A stretch of DNA of 53,204 nt from Thiomargarita sp. (GCA_020726335.1 DYSU01000003.1:18532-71735); one strand, 5' to 3'. Positions 27,173-37,014 are shown, counted from the stretch's first letter. Made by a program: numbers and translations. Notes: generated from the sequence alone by a model not told the origin.

Positions 27173-28648
27173 TTAAACCAAACACTTTCGCTCATTGGAG
27201 GGCGGAATTGTCATGGCTTCTCGGTATTTAGCGACAGTACGGCGTGCCACTTTGATGCCTTGTTCTGCCAACAAATCGGCAATTTTGCTGTCACTAAGCG
27301 GTTTTGCGGCGTTTTCGGCTGCAATCAGTTTTTTGATTAGGGCGCGAATCGCGGTAGATGAACATTCACCACCGCTGTGGGTGCTGACATGGCTGGAGAA
27401 AAAATATTTCAGTTCAAAAATACCGCGTGGCGTATGGATGTATTTTTGGGTGGTCACCCGCGAAATGGTGGATTCGTGCATGTCAAGTTCGGTTGCAATA
27501 TCATGTAAAACCAAAGGTTTCATGGCTTCTTCGCCATAGTCTAAAAACGCGCTTTGTCGTTGGACAATGCAACGTGTGACTTTTAATAAGGTTTCATGAC
27601 GGCTTTTCAAGCTTTTGATAAACCAGCGTGCTTCTTGTAAATGGGATTTCAAACTGTTGGTTTCTGCTTTAGAACCCATTTGTGACACCAAACGGGCATA
27701 GTTGGGATTGACCCGCAATTTAGGCGCAATGTCGGCGTTGAGTTCAACTTTCCATAATCCTTTGATTTTTTTAACAAAAACATCAGGAATGATATAAGCA
27801 GTGTCATCGACCGCAATTTTAGAACCCGGACGTGGATTGAGCGACTGCACCAATAACACCACTTGTTGCAAATCGTCACGATTAAGGCGGGTTTTGCGCA
27901 GTAATTGGGCGTAATCTTTGGCGGCTAAAACGTCTAAATGCTGGTCAACCAAGGAAATGGTTTCTGCCAGCCACGGGGTGTTTTTATCCAAAGTGCGCAG
28001 TTGTAACAGCAAACATTCGCGCAAATCGCGTGCGCCTATGCCCGCAGGGTCAAAATGTTGAATGCGTTGCAAGACCACGGCGACATCTTCTAAACTCAGC
28101 TCTTCAGATTCCTCCACATCTTCACGCACGCTTTGAAAAATGTCATCTAAACAAGTGGTTAAATAACCATCATTGTTAATGGAATCAATGATAATCAAGG
28201 CGATGGCGCGATCGGTGTCGTTGAACGGTGTTAAATCCAATTGCCATAACAAATGGTCTTGTAACGATTCGCTGGCCGTGTTTTGTTGGCTGAGAAAATC
28301 GCGGTTGTCTTGGGCATTGGGGTCGGCGGGCAAACTGGAACCCATGTAGACATCATCCCAATCGCTGTCAATGGGCAATTCATCAGGCATTTCATTTTTA
28401 TCTAAACTGACTTCTTGGCTGCTGCTGTCGCCATCGCTGTCTTTATCAGACTCTAGGGGTTTGTCTTCTTTGTGGCTTTTATTTTCGTCATTGCCTTCAT
28501 CAATTTCCAACATCATATTAGATTCTAAAGCTTCTTGAATTTCAGCTTGTAAATCCATGGTAGACAATTGCAATAAACGTATGGCTTGTTGTAATTGGGG
28601 GGTCATCGTGATTTGCTGACCCATGCGCATTTGGAGACTTGGTTTCAT
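27173..28648 (-). CDS. rpoN: RNA polymerase sigma-54 factor RpoN
   Basis: 491 residues. Region I ([20 protein letters not shown], Gln/Leu rich) contacts activators; an acidic region II follows (about 47-90); region III core-binding ([39 protein letters not shown]) and the helix-turn-helix ([20 protein letters not shown]) lead to the RpoN box [10 protein letters not shown] near the C-terminus that reads the -24 element. ATG overlaps the lptB stop by one base (TAATG). It implies enhancer-dependent promoters elsewhere; I found no convincing -24/-12 site here. Confidence 0.97.
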   Translation of the reverse strand: MKPSLQMRMGQQITMTPQLQQAIRLLQLSTMDLQAEIQEALESNMMLEIDEGNDENKSHKEDKPLESDKDSDGDSSSQEVSLDKNEMPDELPIDSDWDDVYMGSSLPADPNAQDNRDFLSQQNTASESLQDHLLWQLDLTPFNDTDRAIALIIIDSINNDGYLTTCLDDIFQSVREDVEESEELSLEDVAVVLQRIQHFDPAGIGARDLRECLLLQLRTLDKNTPWLAETISLVDQHLDVLAAKDYAQLLRKTRLNRDDLQQVVLLVQSLNPRPGSKIAVDDTAYIIPDVFVKKIKGLWKVELNADIAPKLRVNPNYARLVSQMGSKAETNSLKSHLQEARWFIKSLKSRHETLLKVTRCIVQRQSAFLDYGEEAMKPLVLHDIATELDMHESTISRVTTQKYIHTPRGIFELKYFFSSHVSTHSGGECSSTAIRALIKKLIAAENAAKPLSDSKIADLLAEQGIKVARRTVAKYREAMTIPPSNERKCLV

Positions 28649-29373
28649 TAGAGTCTAAAATTTCGTCCTAAATAAACTTCTTTAACTTGCTCATTTTGTA
28701 AAATGGCGGCGGGGGTGCCTTCGGCAATAATCACACCGTCGTTGACAATATAAGCACGGTCACAAATACCCAAGGTCTCACGCACGTTGTGGTCGGTGAT
28801 CAACACGCCAATGTCCAAACTGCGCAGTTGATTGATAATGCCTTGAATATCCATTACTGAAATGGGGTCAATGCCCGCAAACGGTTCGTCCAACAACATG
28901 AAACGGGGTTCCGCCGCCAAAGCGCGGGCAATTTCCACCCGACGGCGTTCACCACCTGACAAACTCAACGCCATGTTGCGCCGCAAATGTTCAATGTGCA
29001 ACTCACGCAACAACGTTTCCAACCGTTGGCGGCGGCGTTTGCGAGTCAATTGGGGTTGGGCTTCGAGTACGGCCATGATGTTTTGTGATACCGTCATTTT
29101 ACGAAAAATGGAAGGCTCTTGTGGCAGATAACCCACACCCATATGGGCGCGAATGTGCATGGGCAGTTCGGTTAATTCTTGTTTGTTCAGATGAATCAAG
29201 CCGTCATTGCAACGGATTAAACCCACCATCATATAAAAACTGGTGGTTTTTCCCGCACCGTTTGGGCCTAATAAGCCCACTACTTCACCACTTTTGACAC
29301 TTAAACTGACATCTTTGACAACGTAGCGGTTGCGGTATTTTTTTGCCAAATGTTTGGCATATAAAATACTCAT
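28648..29373 (-). CDS. lptB: LPS export ABC transporter ATPase LptB
   Basis: 241 residues. Walker [13 protein letters not shown] near 35-46, signature [15 protein letters not shown] near 137-151, Walker [13 protein letters not shown], and the switch His in [10 protein letters not shown]. LptB powers LPS extraction by LptFG at the inner membrane. Its start overlaps the lptA stop as ATGA. Confidence 0.98.
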   Translation of the reverse strand: MSILYAKHLAKKYRNRYVVKDVSLSVKSGEVVGLLGPNGAGKTTSFYMMVGLIRCNDGLIHLNKQELTELPMHIRAHMGVGYLPQEPSIFRKMTVSQNIMAVLEAQPQLTRKRRRQRLETLLRELHIEHLRRNMALSLSGGERRRVEIARALAAEPRFMLLDEPFAGIDPISVMDIQGIINQLRSLDIGVLITDHNVRETLGICDRAYIVNDGVIIAEGTPAAILQNEQVKEVYLGRNFRL

Positions 29374-29885
29374 TCAGTTTTGTGTCGCAATGAATCAGGT
29401 TGGACGGTCACTTTCACGCGGCCTTTACTGCCTCCGCCCGTGGCTTTGATTAAGCCGCGTTTGGCTTCATAAGTGATGTTTTCGCCCGTGAAAACATCTT
29501 TGCCTTGTTCGATTTTGGCGTTGGTGCGTAAATTTAAAATATCGGCTTTGACGTTGAATTCCATCACTTGCGCGCTGGCTTTGATGTCGTCTTTTCGGCC
29601 ATCGGGACGTTGTTTAAAATAAGCGGGGTTGCCTTGGGCGCGGATGGTGTCCACTTTTTTATTTTTATCATAGGTTAAGCTGACTTTGGCGGCTCTTAAA
29701 TTTAAGGTGCCTTGGCTGACCATCACATTGCCTTCGTAAATGGTCTCACCTTTTGCGTCATCAATGCTGGCTTGGTCGGCCTCAATTTCCAACGGCTGGT
29801 CTTTATCCGACGACAACGCCCAAACCTGCATCGACACCAATAAAGCCACAATGCCCAGCAGACTATTTTTTATGGTTAAATTCAT
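29370..29885 (-). CDS. lptA: LPS transport periplasmic protein LptA
   Basis: 171 residues. Signal peptide ([17 protein letters not shown]), then the OstA/beta-jellyroll fold: [40 protein letters not shown], and [14 protein letters not shown]. LptA forms the periplasmic bridge that carries LPS from LptC to LptDE. AGGGGA precedes the ATG, which overlaps lptC by 23 bases. Confidence 0.96.
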   Translation of the reverse strand: MNLTIKNSLLGIVALLVSMQVWALSSDKDQPLEIEADQASIDDAKGETIYEGNVMVSQGTLNLRAAKVSLTYDKNKKVDTIRAQGNPAYFKQRPDGRKDDIKASAQVMEFNVKADILNLRTNAKIEQGKDVFTGENITYEAKRGLIKATGGGSKGRVKVTVQPDSLRHKTE

Positions 29886-30660
29886 AACGTCCCCTAACTT
29901 TTTGATTGAGCTTTAGTTTTTTCTCATTCAGCCAGACTTGCATCCCGACGGTATCGGTTCGACCCAATGTTGAATAAATGGTTGTTTTTGCATCTGTTTT
30001 TGCCACTGCTGTTTCAGGCAGATAGGTCACATCAGCGGTCAAAACATTCAACTGCAACTCGCCTTTAGTATTATAACGTTTGAAATAAGTTTTGCCTAAA
30101 AGAAAATATGTTTTGCTTTTGTCGTCGACTTCGCCGCGTTCTGACCAAATATACCAATAAGGCAGCCCTTTTTGATACAACACGATATAAGGGCGGGTCA
30201 GGTTAATGCGGCCATCGGCATAATGTTGCATTGCCAGCGCGCTGACTTGACGACCGATGCGGCCTTCGGTGTCCATATAAGTGGAAACAAATTCCGTCAT
30301 CGTGGTGTCAGGTAAGCGATAAGTGATTTTTTTCAAGGCTTTATCGACTGCTTCTTTTTCTAACCCCTGCAACACCCAATGGCTTAAACCCGCCAACAAG
30401 GCCAACACCAACAACGGAATCCAATGGCGCAGGGCATAAAAAAAATTGCCCAGCGTTGTCCAAAAGTCTTGCAAAATTTCTTCAGCACTTTCGCCGACAG
30501 GCCGAATCACGACGGATTGCTGATTGCTGACAAACGGCATTTTGTCCCACAATCTGTCCCAAAACCCCTGTTGAGCGTTTTGCCGTTGCAAATGACGGGC
30601 AGAAACCCGCATCACAGGCGGCACATCAGGCTCTTTTTCACGGCGAAATAAAAAAAACAT
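29863..30660 (-). CDS. lptC: LPS export protein LptC with an N-terminal cytoplasmic extension
   Basis: 265 residues; LptC is usually about 190. The single membrane helix is near residues 80-98 (WIPLLVLALLAGLSHWVLQ) instead of at the N-terminus; about 78 polar residues precede it. The C-terminal periplasmic jellyroll shows LPDTTMTEFVSTYMDTEGRI, a YADGRINLTRPYIVLY pattern, and TADVTYLPE typical of LptC. It lies two bases after kdsC. A shorter start at M41 is possible but still leaves a long cytoplasmic part. The extension has no recognised domain. Confidence 0.9.
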   Translation of the reverse strand: MFFLFRREKEPDVPPVMRVSARHLQRQNAQQGFWDRLWDKMPFVSNQQSVVIRPVGESAEEILQDFWTTLGNFFYALRHWIPLLVLALLAGLSHWVLQGLEKEAVDKALKKITYRLPDTTMTEFVSTYMDTEGRIGRQVSALAMQHYADGRINLTRPYIVLYQKGLPYWYIWSERGEVDDKSKTYFLLGKTYFKRYNTKGELQLNVLTADVTYLPETAVAKTDAKTTIYSTLGRTDTVGMQVWLNEKKLKLNQKVRGRYEFNHKK

Positions 30661-30662
30661 AA

Positions 30663-31196
30663 CTACTCATCAAAATAATGCAATTGAGCATCCCAAGTAC
30701 CTTGCGCGTGCATGATCAACTCGCACACCGCTCTGGCCGCGCCCGCCCCACCTTTCGCCTTGGTACACCAATGCGCCTGCTTTTTCACCAAACCATGCGC
30801 ATTATCAACGGCAACGGCCAAACCCACTTGTTGCATCACGGGCAAATCAATCACATCATCACCGACAAACGCCACCTGTGTGTTGGTTAATTCTAGTGTA
30901 TCGCGCACTTGTTTGAAAGCAGATAATTTACTCAACTGCCCTTGAAATATATATTCAATATTCAAAGAGACCATCCGCTGTTGCACCACCGCCGAAGTGC
31001 GCCCTGTGATCACGCCGATTTTCACCCCAGAACGCTGCAACATCATCATACCCAAACCATCTTGCGAATGAAAGGCTTTATATTCTTGCCCATTATCGCC
31101 CAAAAACAACCGCCCGTCGGTCAATACGCCGTCAACATCGAACAACAGCAAACGGATTTTTTTGGCTTTTTTCAATAACTGCTTTTTATAAAACAT
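30663..31196 (-). CDS. kdsC: 3-deoxy-D-manno-octulosonate 8-phosphate phosphatase KdsC
   Basis: 177 residues of the HAD C0 subclass. LLLFDVDGVLTDGRL supplies the nucleophile D20 and acid/base D22; later motifs are GVITGRTS, and VAFVGDDVIDLPVM. KdsC releases phosphate from KDO-8-P, a step of LPS inner-core synthesis, and heads the kdsC-lptC-lptA-lptB-rpoN unit. kdsD, the common upstream partner, is missing from this locus. Confidence 0.96.
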   Translation of the reverse strand: MFYKKQLLKKAKKIRLLLFDVDGVLTDGRLFLGDNGQEYKAFHSQDGLGMMMLQRSGVKIGVITGRTSAVVQQRMVSLNIEYIFQGQLSKLSAFKQVRDTLELTNTQVAFVGDDVIDLPVMQQVGLAVAVDNAHGLVKKQAHWCTKAKGGAGAARAVCELIMHAQGTWDAQLHYFDE

Positions 31197-31356
31197 CGCT
31201 TTGTCTCATTCAATCAGGCAAATCGCAATATACCATCAACATCAACCGATGAGCCAATCAAATGTGTGTTTGTCTCCCTTTTGCTGGCAAGGGTTTTGCT
31301 GTTATGGCTTGATAATAACGATAAACCCATCATTTGATGGGGTACAGGACAGCGCA
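31197..31356. other. divergent intergenic region before the polysaccharide cluster
   Basis: 160 bases between kdsC and the acyltransferase gene, which must carry promoters for both directions. A short palindrome, CCCATC at 31326-31331 and GATGGG at 31336-31341, lies 15 bases before the plus-strand ATG and may be an operator or RNA hairpin close to the ribosome-binding site. No confident promoter hexamers. Confidence 0.4.
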
Positions 31357-32463
31357 ATGGAATGCCAACTAATTGATTCAATAAAAGAATTTATTCAACT
31401 TAAACCAGCATGGAATGCTTTAAATGAACGTTGCCCGCAAGGCAATGTTTTTATGAGTTGGGAATGGCATTATCATTGGTGGGACAATTACGCCAAGAAC
31501 AGCGCATCTAAGCTACGGATTTTATTAATAAAAGATGGCAAGGACCTTGTCGCCATTTTACCCCTGTATCTCAGAGCCGACCCCTTTGGACGTTTTTTAT
31601 CGGCGCGAACCTTGCGTTTGCTTGGCACGGGCGGCGACACTTCGCCCGACCATTTGGCGGTGGTTGGCGGTCAAAATAAGCCCGAGGTGATTGAACATCT
31701 GCTTGATGCCTTGATGAACCTGCGCCACGAATGGGATTGTATGGATTTCAGTGATTTAGACTCATTCGATGACATGATTGCCCCCTTGATGCAACGCTGT
31801 CATGCCGCTGGTTTGCCTTGTCAATCGCTTGAGCAAAACCATTTGCCTTATATCACCTTGCCCCCTTCATGGCTTGATTATTTGCAATCGGTCAGTGCCA
31901 ATCGCCGTTCACAAATTCGCCGCTTTCGCCGTAAATTTGAACAACAAGGCGGTGTCTGCGCTGTTTGGCAAGATGAAAACACTTTGGATGACGCAATTCA
32001 CCAATTGATTGCCTTGCACCGCGACCGTTGGCAAGAACGCGCAGAACACTGTGCTTTTTCATCGCCGCACTACATCGGCTTTCACCGCGATTTGATTCAT
32101 GCTTTGTTTAATCAAGGCAGAATTAAATTATTTTACTTAAAAATCAATGGACAAGTGATTGCGATGTTGTATTGTTTTCATTGGCAAAACCGCTATTATT
32201 ATTTTCAAGGGGGTTTTAACAGCGATTATGCCGCGCTCAAACCGGGCGCAGTCATCATGGGCTATGCCATTGAACAGGCGATCAAAGACCATGCGGCAGT
32301 GTTTGACATGCTCAAAGGCGATTACAGCTTCAAACGCTCATTGGCCAAAGACGAAAGCATTGCATGGCGGTTCATCGCCTACAACAAAACCTTGCGGGGG
32401 CAACTTTATCGCTTTCGCTGTCAAGTGTTGCCACGTTTAAAAAAACGGTTATTTCAAAACTAA
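31357..32463 (+). CDS. CelD/FemAB-like GNAT acyltransferase
   Basis: 368 residues from the ATG at 31357, which has AGGAC upstream; an open frame runs back to a TTG at 31201 but has no family-like content. It opens MECQLIDSIKEFIQLKPAWN, has NVFMSWEWHYHWWDNY near 28-43, YLQSVSANRRSQIRRFRRKF in the middle, and GQVIAMLYCFHWQNRYYYFQ later: the pattern of Acetyltransf_6 (CelD/BioF2-like) proteins. These often accompany extracellular polysaccharide loci and are thought to transfer acyl or aminoacyl groups. First gene of a four-gene plus-strand cluster; substrate unknown. Confidence 0.83.
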   Translation: MECQLIDSIKEFIQLKPAWNALNERCPQGNVFMSWEWHYHWWDNYAKNSASKLRILLIKDGKDLVAILPLYLRADPFGRFLSARTLRLLGTGGDTSPDHLAVVGGQNKPEVIEHLLDALMNLRHEWDCMDFSDLDSFDDMIAPLMQRCHAAGLPCQSLEQNHLPYITLPPSWLDYLQSVSANRRSQIRRFRRKFEQQGGVCAVWQDENTLDDAIHQLIALHRDRWQERAEHCAFSSPHYIGFHRDLIHALFNQGRIKLFYLKINGQVIAMLYCFHWQNRYYYFQGGFNSDYAALKPGAVIMGYAIEQAIKDHAAVFDMLKGDYSFKRSLAKDESIAWRFIAYNKTLRGQLYRFRCQVLPRLKKRLFQN

Positions 32464-32490
32464 CTTATTAATTTTATTGAGTTTATTCCC

Positions 32491-33963
32491 GTGTCAGCCA
32501 AGCCTAAATTATTCGCCAGCGTGTCCAATTATTCTCTGGGCAATTTATTGTTCAGCATGGCGGGATTGGTTTCTTTCCCGCTGTTGACACGGTTGTTGTC
32601 GGTGGAAGATTATGGTTTATTGGCCTTGGTTGGATCAACCATCACTTTAATCGTCGCCTTTGCCAAAGCAGGTTTGCAACATGCCACGTTGCGCTTTTAT
32701 TCTGATTGCCATCATGCAGGCGGCGCGTGGTCAATCGACAATTATTATGCCACGGTGTTGTACGGCATGGGCGCGATTGGTTTGCTGGTCACACTGGGTT
32801 GGCTGGGCATCAGCCAATGGATTCCCCAAGAATTTTGGAACAATGATCAAGTGGCGTTTTTATTTGCCATCACCGCTGTATTGGTGTGGATTAAAACGCT
32901 GGACAGCAGTTTAATCAATATCTTACGCGCCAAAGAATACACGGGCGTGTATAACAGCTATGTAGTGCTGAAACGCTATGGCAGTTTGGCATTGATTTTA
33001 TTCACGTTATTTTTTATCAGCCAAAATTTAACGGGTTTTTTTATCGCCACCCTTCTTGTTGAATTTTTGGCGGTGTGGTTTTTGGCGGTTTATTTGTTCG
33101 CGCATCAGTGGCCACAACGATCGCAATTTTCACTCTCGTTGTTTAAAACCATGTTATTGTTCGGTATTCCGATGATTGGCTATGAATTGGCGGGCATCAT
33201 TTTGAACATCGGCGACCGTTATATGATTCAATGGTATATGGGCGCGTCCCAGCTTGGCCCTTATGCCGCCGCTTATAATTTGACTGAAATGGTACACGGT
33301 ATTGTGGTGGTGGCGTTTTCCCAAGCGGTGATGCCGATGTATTTGCGTATTTGGTCAGAGCAAGGACACGCCGCCACCGTTAAATTCATTGAACAATCGC
33401 TTTATTATTATTTAATCATCAGCCTGCCCATTGTTGCGGGTTTGTCGGCTGTCGGCGGCGATTTGCTGATGATATTGGCTTCGGACAAATACAACGGTGG
33501 CGCGCTGATTATCCCTTATGTGATTGCAGGCTTGGTGATTGATGGGGCCATCGCTTTGCTGGGCGCGGGTTTGTATATCCATAAAAATTCAGCTTATTTG
33601 ATGAAATGGGTGGTGGTCAGTGCGGTCATCAACATCGGTTTGAACATGATTTTAATCCCCGATTACGGTTTGCAAGGCGCGGCAATCGCAACACTCATCA
33701 GTTATGCCTTGCTTGCCAGCTCCATTTTTATCGTTGCCAACCGAAAAATTAAAATTCGCTTGCCTGGGTGGCAGGCGGCCAAAATCGCTTCAATCGCTTA
33801 TGCGATGTATTTTGTGGTGATTCAAATTCATACGTCCCACTTTATCATCACCTTGGCGTTACAAATCCTCACAGGCGCGTTGTTTTACAGCTTGGTGCTG
33901 TTGGCCATTGACCGACAAGCGCGGCAACTGGTGCGCGATGTGTGGCTGAATTTTCAACAATAG
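32491..33963 (+). CDS. Wzx-type oligosaccharide flippase
   Basis: 490 residues with about 14 hydrophobic segments throughout, typical of the MATE/MVF flippase superfamily. The N-terminus SNYSLGNLLFSMAGLVSFPL followed by LLTRLLSVEDYGLLALVGS is the conserved Wzx/RfbX opening. Such proteins flip undecaprenyl-linked sugar repeat units across the inner membrane. GTG start with only a weak GAG upstream; 27 bases after the acyltransferase stop. No Wzy polymerase or Wzz is visible in the window. Confidence 0.92.
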   Translation: MSAKPKLFASVSNYSLGNLLFSMAGLVSFPLLTRLLSVEDYGLLALVGSTITLIVAFAKAGLQHATLRFYSDCHHAGGAWSIDNYYATVLYGMGAIGLLVTLGWLGISQWIPQEFWNNDQVAFLFAITAVLVWIKTLDSSLINILRAKEYTGVYNSYVVLKRYGSLALILFTLFFISQNLTGFFIATLLVEFLAVWFLAVYLFAHQWPQRSQFSLSLFKTMLLFGIPMIGYELAGIILNIGDRYMIQWYMGASQLGPYAAAYNLTEMVHGIVVVAFSQAVMPMYLRIWSEQGHAATVKFIEQSLYYYLIISLPIVAGLSAVGGDLLMILASDKYNGGALIIPYVIAGLVIDGAIALLGAGLYIHKNSAYLMKWVVVSAVINIGLNMILIPDYGLQGAAIATLISYALLASSIFIVANRKIKIRLPGWQAAKIASIAYAMYFVVIQIHTSHFIITLALQILTGALFYSLVLLAIDRQARQLVRDVWLNFQQ

Positions 33964-33980
33964 TGGCATAAGGACGTGCT

Positions 33981-34997
33981 ATGCAAACATCAACCCCTTT
34001 GGTCAGCGTGGTTATTCCCTGTTACAACTGCGCACCGCTGGTTGGGGAAACCATCGCCAGCGTGTTGGCACAAAGTTATCCTCATATTGAAATCATTGCA
34101 GTCAATGACGGTTCAACCGACAACACCGCTGAAGTTTTGGCTTCATTTAGCCAAGTTGTGCTTGTCAACCAAGAAAACGGCGGTTTGGCTGCGGCCAGAA
34201 ATTTTGGGATGCAACAGGCAAAAGGCGATTATATTGTTTGGCTGGATGCCGATGATTTGATTGAGCCTGATAAAATCGCCCTGCAAGTGGCGGTGATGCA
34301 AGGCTATCCCCCTGTGGTTTTGTGTTGCACCGATTTTTCGGCTTTCAATGAACAAGGCATTTTCGATCACGCCCACAGCCGCTGCTATTACAGCCGCATC
34401 CAGCAAGCCACTGGATTGGCTGACTTTTATCCCAATCAAACCGTGTTATCGCAGGCTGGGCGAACAATTCCCTTGTTTTACGGCGATTTGTCCGATGAAT
34501 TGCTGTGGGGCAACATCATTCACCCGCCGACTGTGATGTTACGCCGCCAAGCGGTGGAACAACTCACGGGCTTAGATGGCACGTTGGCACAAGGCACTGA
34601 TTACGAATATTTCATTCGCATCAGTCAGTTAGGCGATGTTGCCTGTTTAGACTGTCCGTTGTTGCGCTACCGCTGTTCAGCGCAACAAATGTCGGCTGAC
34701 CAAAATTTAGGCTCTATTTTGCGGGCCAACGTCAAAGTGCTGGAAAAAATTGAACGCGATTATTACGATAAAATCAGCCAACATCATCCACAATTTCAGC
34801 AACGCATCGGTGAAGCTTATCTGAAAGCGGCGCGTTTTTATGCCGCAACAGAGGGGCGTTTTGCGTGGCAACTCTTGGCCAAAGCGGTCAGGCGTAGCGG
34901 TTATCAACCTTATATGCTGTTGATTTTGTTTCTTATTTTAACACCGCGTAGGTTGTTGGCTTGGTTGAAACAACGAAAAGGTCAACAATGGCCTTAA
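33981..34997 (+). CDS. family 2 glycosyltransferase
   Basis: 338 residues. GT-A fold: PLVSVVIPCYNCAPLVGETI at the N-terminus, AVNDGSTDNT with the nucleotide-binding aspartates near 41-48, ENGGLAAARNFG, and VWLDADDLIEPDK with the DxD metal motif near 92-94. One C-terminal hydrophobic stretch (PYMLLILFLILTPRRLLAWL) could anchor it to the membrane. AAGGA precedes the ATG. Donor and acceptor sugars cannot be told. Confidence 0.93.
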   Translation: MQTSTPLVSVVIPCYNCAPLVGETIASVLAQSYPHIEIIAVNDGSTDNTAEVLASFSQVVLVNQENGGLAAARNFGMQQAKGDYIVWLDADDLIEPDKIALQVAVMQGYPPVVLCCTDFSAFNEQGIFDHAHSRCYYSRIQQATGLADFYPNQTVLSQAGRTIPLFYGDLSDELLWGNIIHPPTVMLRRQAVEQLTGLDGTLAQGTDYEYFIRISQLGDVACLDCPLLRYRCSAQQMSADQNLGSILRANVKVLEKIERDYYDKISQHHPQFQQRIGEAYLKAARFYAATEGRFAWQLLAKAVRRSGYQPYMLLILFLILTPRRLLAWLKQRKGQQWP

Positions 34998-35959
34998 TAA
35001 AAAAACTGATTAAACAGTTACTTAGCCTGCCTTGGGTTTGGCGACACAGCTTTTTTTTGCGTCAATCGGGGGTGGTGGTGTTGATGTATCATCGCGTGTC
35101 TGACCGACAAACGCCGTTTGCCGCTTTTCCCTTGGCCTTATTCAAACAACAGATGCAGTGGTTGCAAGCCCATTGTACCGTGATTGCAGAAACCGATTAT
35201 TTGGCTTGTCTGTCACGAAAAAATGATCGGCGCAAACCTGTGGTGATGATCACCTTTGATGACGGCCAACGCTGTATGCACGATGCGGTTTATCCCGTAT
35301 TGAAAAAACTGCGCCTGCCTGCCACCGTTTTTTTGGCCACCGACACGCTGGACAACGGCGGTTTGATTTGGACAGACCAAGTGACATGGGCGATTAATCA
35401 CAGCCCATGTTCACAACTGCGCTTGCCTTGGGATAAAAAAGAATGGCCGTTAAAAACCCTTGATGACCGCAAGCAAGCGATCGCTGTTTGCAAACACCAT
35501 TTGAAAAACAGCGAAAATGATCAAAGAATTCATTGGCAAAATCAATTGTTTGAAGCATTACAAATCAGCGCGCAACAATGGGCGAACATCCCACGCGACA
35601 TGCTGACATGGGATGAAGTGCGCCGCTGTCGAGATGTGTTTCACTATGGCGGCCATACCCACAGCCACCCCATCATGTCCCAACTCAACCCCAACAGTTG
35701 TGAGCGCGAAGTCAAAACCTGTCAACAACGCATCCAAGCAGAAACCGATAAAACACCTCTCAGCTTTGCTTATCCCAACGGGCGTGCCAGCGATTATACT
35801 GAGCCTGTCAAAACTGTTGTTAAAAACCACGGTTTTTGTATGGCTTTCAGCACCGAAGAAGGCATCAACACCGCCGAGGGCGATTTATTCGCTCAAAAAA
35901 GAATCCCCGCCACCGCCGAAAGCGTGGCCGAATTGGCATGGCGCATCATGCGCGCATAG
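34988..35959 (+). CDS. polysaccharide deacetylase family protein
   Basis: 323 residues of the NodB-homology (CE4) family. VVMITFDDGQRC gives the TFDDG motif with the catalytic base and metal Asp; HYGGHTHSHPIM gives the H-x3-H metal ligands; SFAYPNGRASDYT near the end fits motif 4/5. It removes N-acetyl groups from a sugar polymer. ATG at 34988 has AAAGG upstream and overlaps the GT2 stop by ten bases; an in-frame TTG at 34961 is less likely. Its last 75 bases overlap the 3' end of tmk on the other strand. Confidence 0.9.
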   Translation: MALIKKLIKQLLSLPWVWRHSFFLRQSGVVVLMYHRVSDRQTPFAAFPLALFKQQMQWLQAHCTVIAETDYLACLSRKNDRRKPVVMITFDDGQRCMHDAVYPVLKKLRLPATVFLATDTLDNGGLIWTDQVTWAINHSPCSQLRLPWDKKEWPLKTLDDRKQAIAVCKHHLKNSENDQRIHWQNQLFEALQISAQQWANIPRDMLTWDEVRRCRDVFHYGGHTHSHPIMSQLNPNSCEREVKTCQQRIQAETDKTPLSFAYPNGRASDYTEPVKTVVKNHGFCMAFSTEEGINTAEGDLFAQKRIPATAESVAELAWRIMRA

Positions 35960-36541
35960 CGCATCAAAAATTTGCCGTCTGATGTCTGATTCAGCGCGAC
36001 AGCCATCAATCAGGCGGCAACGCTGGGGATTTTGTTTGGCCAAATCCAAATAAACTTGGCGGGCGCGTTGGAAAAAAGCGAGGGTTTCTTGTTCAAATTT
36101 ATCAGGCAGGCCGCGTTTTTTGGCGCGTTGCAAGCCCAGTTCGACGGGAATATCTAAAATGAACGTGAGATGGGGTTGGAAATCGCCTTGCACCCAATCA
36201 GCTAATTTTTGAATGCGCGCAAAATCCAAGCCGCGTCCACCGCCTTGATAAGCGTAGCTGGCATCGGTGAAGCGGTCGCAGATCACCCATTCCCCCTTGG
36301 CCAATGCAGGTTTGATGACTGTCTCAATGTGTTCGGCGCGGGCGGCAAAGATCAGCAACAGTTCGGTGTCGCTACACATGGCTTGGCTGAGCAACCAATG
36401 GCGAATCTGTTCGCCCAAGGCTGTGCCGCCTGGCTCGCGGGTTTGGATGAAGGGGATGTTTTTCTGTTGCAGTCGTTGGCACAAGGCGTTGATTTGGGTG
36501 GTTTTTCCGCCGCCTTCTGTGCCGTCAAAGGTGATGAACAT
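35885..36541 (-). CDS. tmk: thymidylate kinase Tmk
   Basis: 218 residues. Tmk phosphorylates dTMP to dTDP. MFITFDGTEGGGKTTQ holds the P-loop; QTREPGGTALGEQIR and VICDRFTDASYAYQGGGRGL give the DRF motif and substrate-binding residues. ATG at 36541 fixed by the family start; AGGAGG lies 13 bases upstream, a little far. The C-terminal 25 residues overlap the end of the deacetylase gene in antisense and look unlike Tmk. It is downstream of nfeD by 8 bases, an unusual setting, since mltG-tmk-holB is the common order. Confidence 0.94.
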   Translation of the reverse strand: MFITFDGTEGGGKTTQINALCQRLQQKNIPFIQTREPGGTALGEQIRHWLLSQAMCSDTELLLIFAARAEHIETVIKPALAKGEWVICDRFTDASYAYQGGGRGLDFARIQKLADWVQGDFQPHLTFILDIPVELGLQRAKKRGLPDKFEQETLAFFQRARQVYLDLAKQNPQRCRLIDGCRAESDIRRQIFDALCAHDAPCQFGHAFGGGGDSFLSE

Positions 36542-36549
36542 GATGAGTT

Positions 36550-37014
36550 TCAGACCTCCTGTTGTCGGGTTTCGATGACAGGCTCTACCAGCAATAATAA
36601 CCCATCCATGGCAACAATTTTTACCTTGGTACCCACAGGGCAATCAGGGCCGGATACATTCCAGATGCTGGCATCTAAATTGATTTTAGCGTGACCATGA
36701 TGAATCGGCACGTTTAAATAAAACACCCGATTGATATACCGTGATTCCCATTGGTTTAATGTGGGATTGTCACAATGCGGTGGGTATTTATTAAACACCA
36801 ATTGTGACAATAACAGACTGATAATAACGAAAAAAGAGGCCAAAATGATTTGATACAACAGCGGTATATCAGGGAAAATCGCCACAACAATGCTGGTAGA
36901 TAACGCGCCCGCTGCCAGCCAAATAGAAAAGAAACCCGGAATCATCATTTCCAATAAAACAAAGCCGCAGGCCAATAATAACCATGCAAAAGATGGCGTT
37001 AAACCAAGGTTCAT
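36550..37014 (-). CDS. NfeD family membrane protein
   Basis: 154 residues. Two to three membrane helices (FAWLLLACGFVLLEMMIPGF, IWLAAGALSTSIVVAIF, LLYQIILASFFVIISLLLSQ) followed by a soluble OB domain with NASIW-like text LDASIWNVSGPDCPVGTKVKI. NfeD proteins pair with SPFH proteins; this one overlaps the stomatin gene by ATGA, so the partnership is clear from context. Confidence 0.9.
   Translation of the reverse strand: MNLGLTPSFAWLLLACGFVLLEMMIPGFFSIWLAAGALSTSIVVAIFPDIPLLYQIILASFFVIISLLLSQLVFNKYPPHCDNPTLNQWESRYINRVFYLNVPIHHGHAKINLDASIWNVSGPDCPVGTKVKIVAMDGLLLLVEPVIETRQQEV

Noticed and set aside
31201-31356. 52-codon N-terminal extension of the acyltransferase from a TTG
   Set aside because: The extension is not family-like, the TTG lies 4 bases from kdsC, and the ATG at 31357 has an AGGA site.
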